The notes under the pieces are model-generated. The model ran no database searches and was not told where the DNA came from. It was given only the letters and a program-made list of their open reading frames with translations. This document shows, piece after piece, positions 62,140 to 64,000 of a DNA stretch of 64,000 nt. A program made the translations under genes and the position numbers. This DNA is from Garcia nutans (Eukaryota; Streptophyta; Magnoliopsida; Malpighiales; Euphorbiaceae), in NCBI GenBank assembly GCA_947685225.1, contig CANTUV010000024.1, positions 27,980,001 through 28,044,000 on the forward strand, written 5' to 3'. Each line of letters starts with the position of its first letter. Position 1 is the first letter of the stretch.

Positions 62140-63039
62140 CTAGACTTCAGTGTTTCTTGTACTGGTTATAGTTAGAGCTTCAATATCATCATCTTGAGAT
62201 GATGTATTGACTGCTCCAACCTCACCATTGCTTTGCCCTAACTTTTCTAACCTTTTCTTGCAAAATCTTCTAATGTGACCCTTCTTTTTACAATAATAAC
62301 AAATTCTCTCAGACTTAGAACTATTGTTATTATTCTGACTGTTTACATTGCTTGATTGAGCACTGTTGTTAGATTGATTAGACTTACCATTTCCAGTTTT
62401 AAACTTATCCTTTTTCTTTTTGGTTTTAGTTTTCTCTTTAATTACTAGACTTACTGACTTACCATTCTTTTCAGTGTTTTTCATCTCCATTTCCCTAAGT
62501 TTCAAAGCATTCATAACATCCTCAACTTCTATAGTAGTTCTACCATACTTTAAAGCATCTTTTACATTCTGAAAGTTTTCTGGTATAGAATTAAGTAATA
62601 TTATCGACTGGTTTTCATCACTCAACTCTTCACCATTATCAGCTAACTCTAGAACAAGCTTTTGAAAGTTGTCACAGTTATCATCAATAGATTTTAAAGG
62701 GTCCATTTTAAAACTAAATAACTGTTCTTTCAAATAGGCAATTCTTGACACAGATTTAACCAAATACAAAGAGTTCAACTTATTCCAGAGTTCAGGAGCA
62801 GTTTTCATACCTCTGACCTTTCTGAGCACTGCATCAGAAAGGTTAAGTATTATCGTACTGTATGCAAGGTCCATCATATCTTGTTTTTCATCCACACTGA
62901 GAGTCTTAGGCAGTATTTCAATGCCACTAAGTGCTCTTTTGCACTTCTGTTGTACCAGGATCGTGGACATCTTCTCTTTCCAGATGGTAAAATCGGCTTT
63001 ACCATCTAATTTTTCTACGTTTATCTTGGCAACCGACAT
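62140..63039 (-). CDS. Copia-2 gag, intact (299 aa)
   Basis: ATG at 63039 (MSVAKINVEKLDG). The UBN2-type copia gag core runs through FTIWKEKMSTILVQQK, LWNKLNSLYL and YLKEQLFSFKM, then a Lys/Asn/Ser-rich basic region and one CCHC knuckle CYYCKKKGHIRRFC (about 62255-62300). It ends at TAG 62140-62142. In related elements gag and pol form one polyprotein and this codon corresponds to a Trp before ILDS, so the stop is probably a mutation (TGG to TAG) that leaves a free-standing gag. Confidence 0.9.
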   Translation of the reverse strand: MSVAKINVEKLDGKADFTIWKEKMSTILVQQKCKRALSGIEILPKTLSVDEKQDMMDLAYSTIILNLSDAVLRKVRGMKTAPELWNKLNSLYLVKSVSRIAYLKEQLFSFKMDPLKSIDDNCDNFQKLVLELADNGEELSDENQSIILLNSIPENFQNVKDALKYGRTTIEVEDVMNALKLREMEMKNTEKNGKSVSLVIKEKTKTKKKKDKFKTGNGKSNQSNNSAQSSNVNSQNNNNSSKSERICYYCKKKGHIRRFCKKRLEKLGQSNGEVGAVNTSSQDDDIEALTITSTRNTEV

Positions 63040-63281
63040 GATTCACAAACTTAGGGTTTTCCAAGAGAACCTCAGTTCACTTCCCTTCGATCGATCTTTC
63101 CTGTCACAAGATTAAACAACCGACAGTACCAGATCTTAACAAAAAACAAGGAAAGAAACTAGATCTGCCAAGAAACAGGCACTCTTAACCAAACAGTAAC
63201 CCTAAAACTGATAAACGAGAAATCAAAGAGAAATTTTAATAGAAAAGAAAGAAACCACCTGTTCGATCTTCTTCTGATGAA

Positions 63282-63294
63282 GGCTCTGATACCA
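63282..63294 (-). other. Copia-2 primer-binding site, tRNA-iMet type
   Basis: TGGTATCAGAGCC on the minus strand, two bases after the 5' LTR. Confidence 0.93.
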
Positions 63295-63296
63295 CT

Positions 63297-63826
63297 TGTG
63301 ACGGAATACGATTGGAAATCAAAACCCTAACAATAATCGCCACAATCCAAAACAACAAACATCAAAAACAACATAATCTTTTACTTGGTTCACCTTTACA
63401 CACGGTAAAGGCTACATCCAAGGCGAGGAGACAAAACCCCTCAGTCAATCTCTTAGAAACTTTAGAATCGGCAGAAACTGTTACAAGCCAGCAGTCTCAG
63501 ATCATCCCTATCTCTCAAGATACAAACTGTAAAGCTCACATCTCAAACGAAATCAAAGAAACAAGCCCTTATAAGAAAACCAGTACAAAGAACCAGAGAA
63601 GAAAACAGAAAGAAAACTCTAGAACACACCGACTGCTGAGAGAGAGAGAGAATAATCAGAAAATGAATTACACAGTAAACTGTAAGTAGGGTATTTATAA
63701 TAACCCTAAACCCGTGCACAGGAGAACCACACATGTGAGGCAGCTCTTCAACTCTGCACACCAAAACGCACTGTATCAGAAGAGGGCTAACTCATCACAG
63801 ATGACTTTGAGTCACTAAGACCCACA
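63297..63826 (-). repeat. Copia-2 5' LTR
   Basis: Same ends as the 3' LTR. TATAAATA on the minus strand at 63692-63699 is the likely core promoter of the element. Confidence 0.95.
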
Positions 63827-63896
63827 CAAAGACTGGCCCTCTTTTCTTCATTACAAGTACTTGGACATAATATGCAATGCTTGATGACACAATTCC
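63827..63896 (-). CDS. WAT1-related gene, penultimate exon, 5' part
   Basis: Acceptor TGTGTACAG|GGAATT at 63897. It reads GIVSSSIAYYVQVLVMKKRG and then PVF, where Copia-2 interrupts it. Confidence 0.92.
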
Positions 63897-63981
63897 CTGT
63901 ACACAAAAATATTGCTTTTATTAATTAGCATGCTTGTCACTATAGGTATAGATATATTATGAGATTCAGAGCGAAACTCAC
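63897..63981 (-). other. WAT1-related gene intron (85 bp)
   Basis: Donor TATGCT|GTGAGT at 63981 and acceptor TACAG at 63897, phase 0. Confidence 0.88.
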
Positions 63982-64000
63982 AGCATAAGCAGCAGCAAGA
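63982..64000 (-). CDS. WAT1-related gene exon, 3' end only
   Basis: Nineteen bases encoding LAAAYA, which precedes GIVSS in this family. The exon continues beyond the window. Confidence 0.85.

Larger units (their letters stand above)
58343..63826 (-). mobile_element. Copia-2, complete Tork/Tnt1-like retrotransposon inside an exon
   Basis: LTRs of 535 bp (58343-58877) and 530 bp (63297-63826), PBS, gag, pol, polypurine tract and 5-bp TSDs are all present. By eye the LTRs differ at about 20 bases and two small indels, about 96% identity. The order protease, integrase, RT, RNase H is copia; the sequence type (CSYHMTPNRDW, YVDDMLIA) resembles Tork/Tnt1. Gag is intact, but pol is interrupted by nonsense codons, a frameshift and a 20-bp duplication, so this copy cannot move alone. 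Confidence 0.96.
57918..64000 (-). pseudogene. WAT1-related (EamA/DMT) transporter gene, 3' part, disrupted by Copia-2
   Basis: Four exons can be joined on the minus strand: 64000-63982 (LAAAYA), 63896-63827 continuing at 58337-58256 (one exon of 152 nt split by Copia-2), and 58137-57918. The joined reading is GIVSSSIAYYVQ, MKKRGPVFVTAFSP, MMIIVAVMGSFILA, KIYLGGVLGAILIVAGLY and FLWGKYKEYKE, which is characteristic of the second EamA domain and last membrane helices of plant WAT1-related (nodulin MtN21-like) transporters of the plasma membrane or tonoplast. Family members are implicated in transport of auxin, amino acids or other metabolites; the substrate here is unknown. Splice sites and phases agree throughout, and outside the insertion no stop or shift is seen. 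The 5' part of the gene lies beyond the right edge. Confidence 0.92.

Overview
This is plant nuclear DNA. The evidence is one split exon structure of a WAT1-related (EamA-type) membrane transporter gene at the right edge, plant-type LTR retrotransposons, a plant hAT transposon, a LINE with an RNase H tail, and very AT-rich intergenic DNA. It is probably a eudicot; the species cannot be read from the window. Nothing prokaryotic is present. Almost all of the sequence is transposable elements (TEs) nested in one another, and most of their coding regions are broken.

Left block (1-11199): a long terminal repeat on the minus strand (here called LTR-A copy 1), split by two later insertions. One is a complete hAT transposon (275-3673, 8-bp target-site duplication (TSD) GTAACAGC). 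The other is a complete Ty1/copia element (Copia-1, 5492-10947). LTR-A copy 2 (39282-41685) has neither insertion, so it shows both empty sites.

Central block (11200-33142): three related long elements, X1 (+, partial), X3 (-) and X2 (+, complete, TSD GTGCT). Each has a Ty3/gypsy gag remnant, an Ogre/Tat-style primer-binding site (TGGCGACTCCACTGGGGA), tandem arrays, a polypurine tract and LTRs of about 2.2-2.3 kb. X2 and X3 also show about 3 kb of noncoding sequence between gag and the polypurine tract. None shows any protease, reverse transcriptase (RT) or integrase. They look like a gag-only non-autonomous family derived from Ogre/Tat elements. X3 sits in X1, and X2 sits in an LTR (LTR-S) that lies between X3 and the next element.

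Right of centre (33547-42760): a truncated minus-strand gypsy element (gag, protease, RT and RNase H remnants, a 2.5-kb 5' LTR, and a tRNA-iMet-type primer-binding site (PBS)), LTR-A copy 2, and an integrase fragment of another chromovirus. From 42761 to 52826 the DNA is AT-rich and mostly anonymous, with segmental duplications, an ATT microsatellite, an orphan promoter-like stretch and a complete 980-bp TRIM (49636-50615, TSD TATAT). A decayed L1-type LINE (about 52827-56558) is followed directly by a Mutator-like MITE (56570-57252, 9-bp TSD).

Right edge (57918-64000): the last four exons of the WAT1-related gene on the minus strand. A 5.5-kb Tork/Tnt1-like copia element (Copia-2, 58343-63826, TSD CAAAG) lies inside the 152-nt penultimate exon. 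This is the only host gene recognised, and its coding sequence is interrupted.
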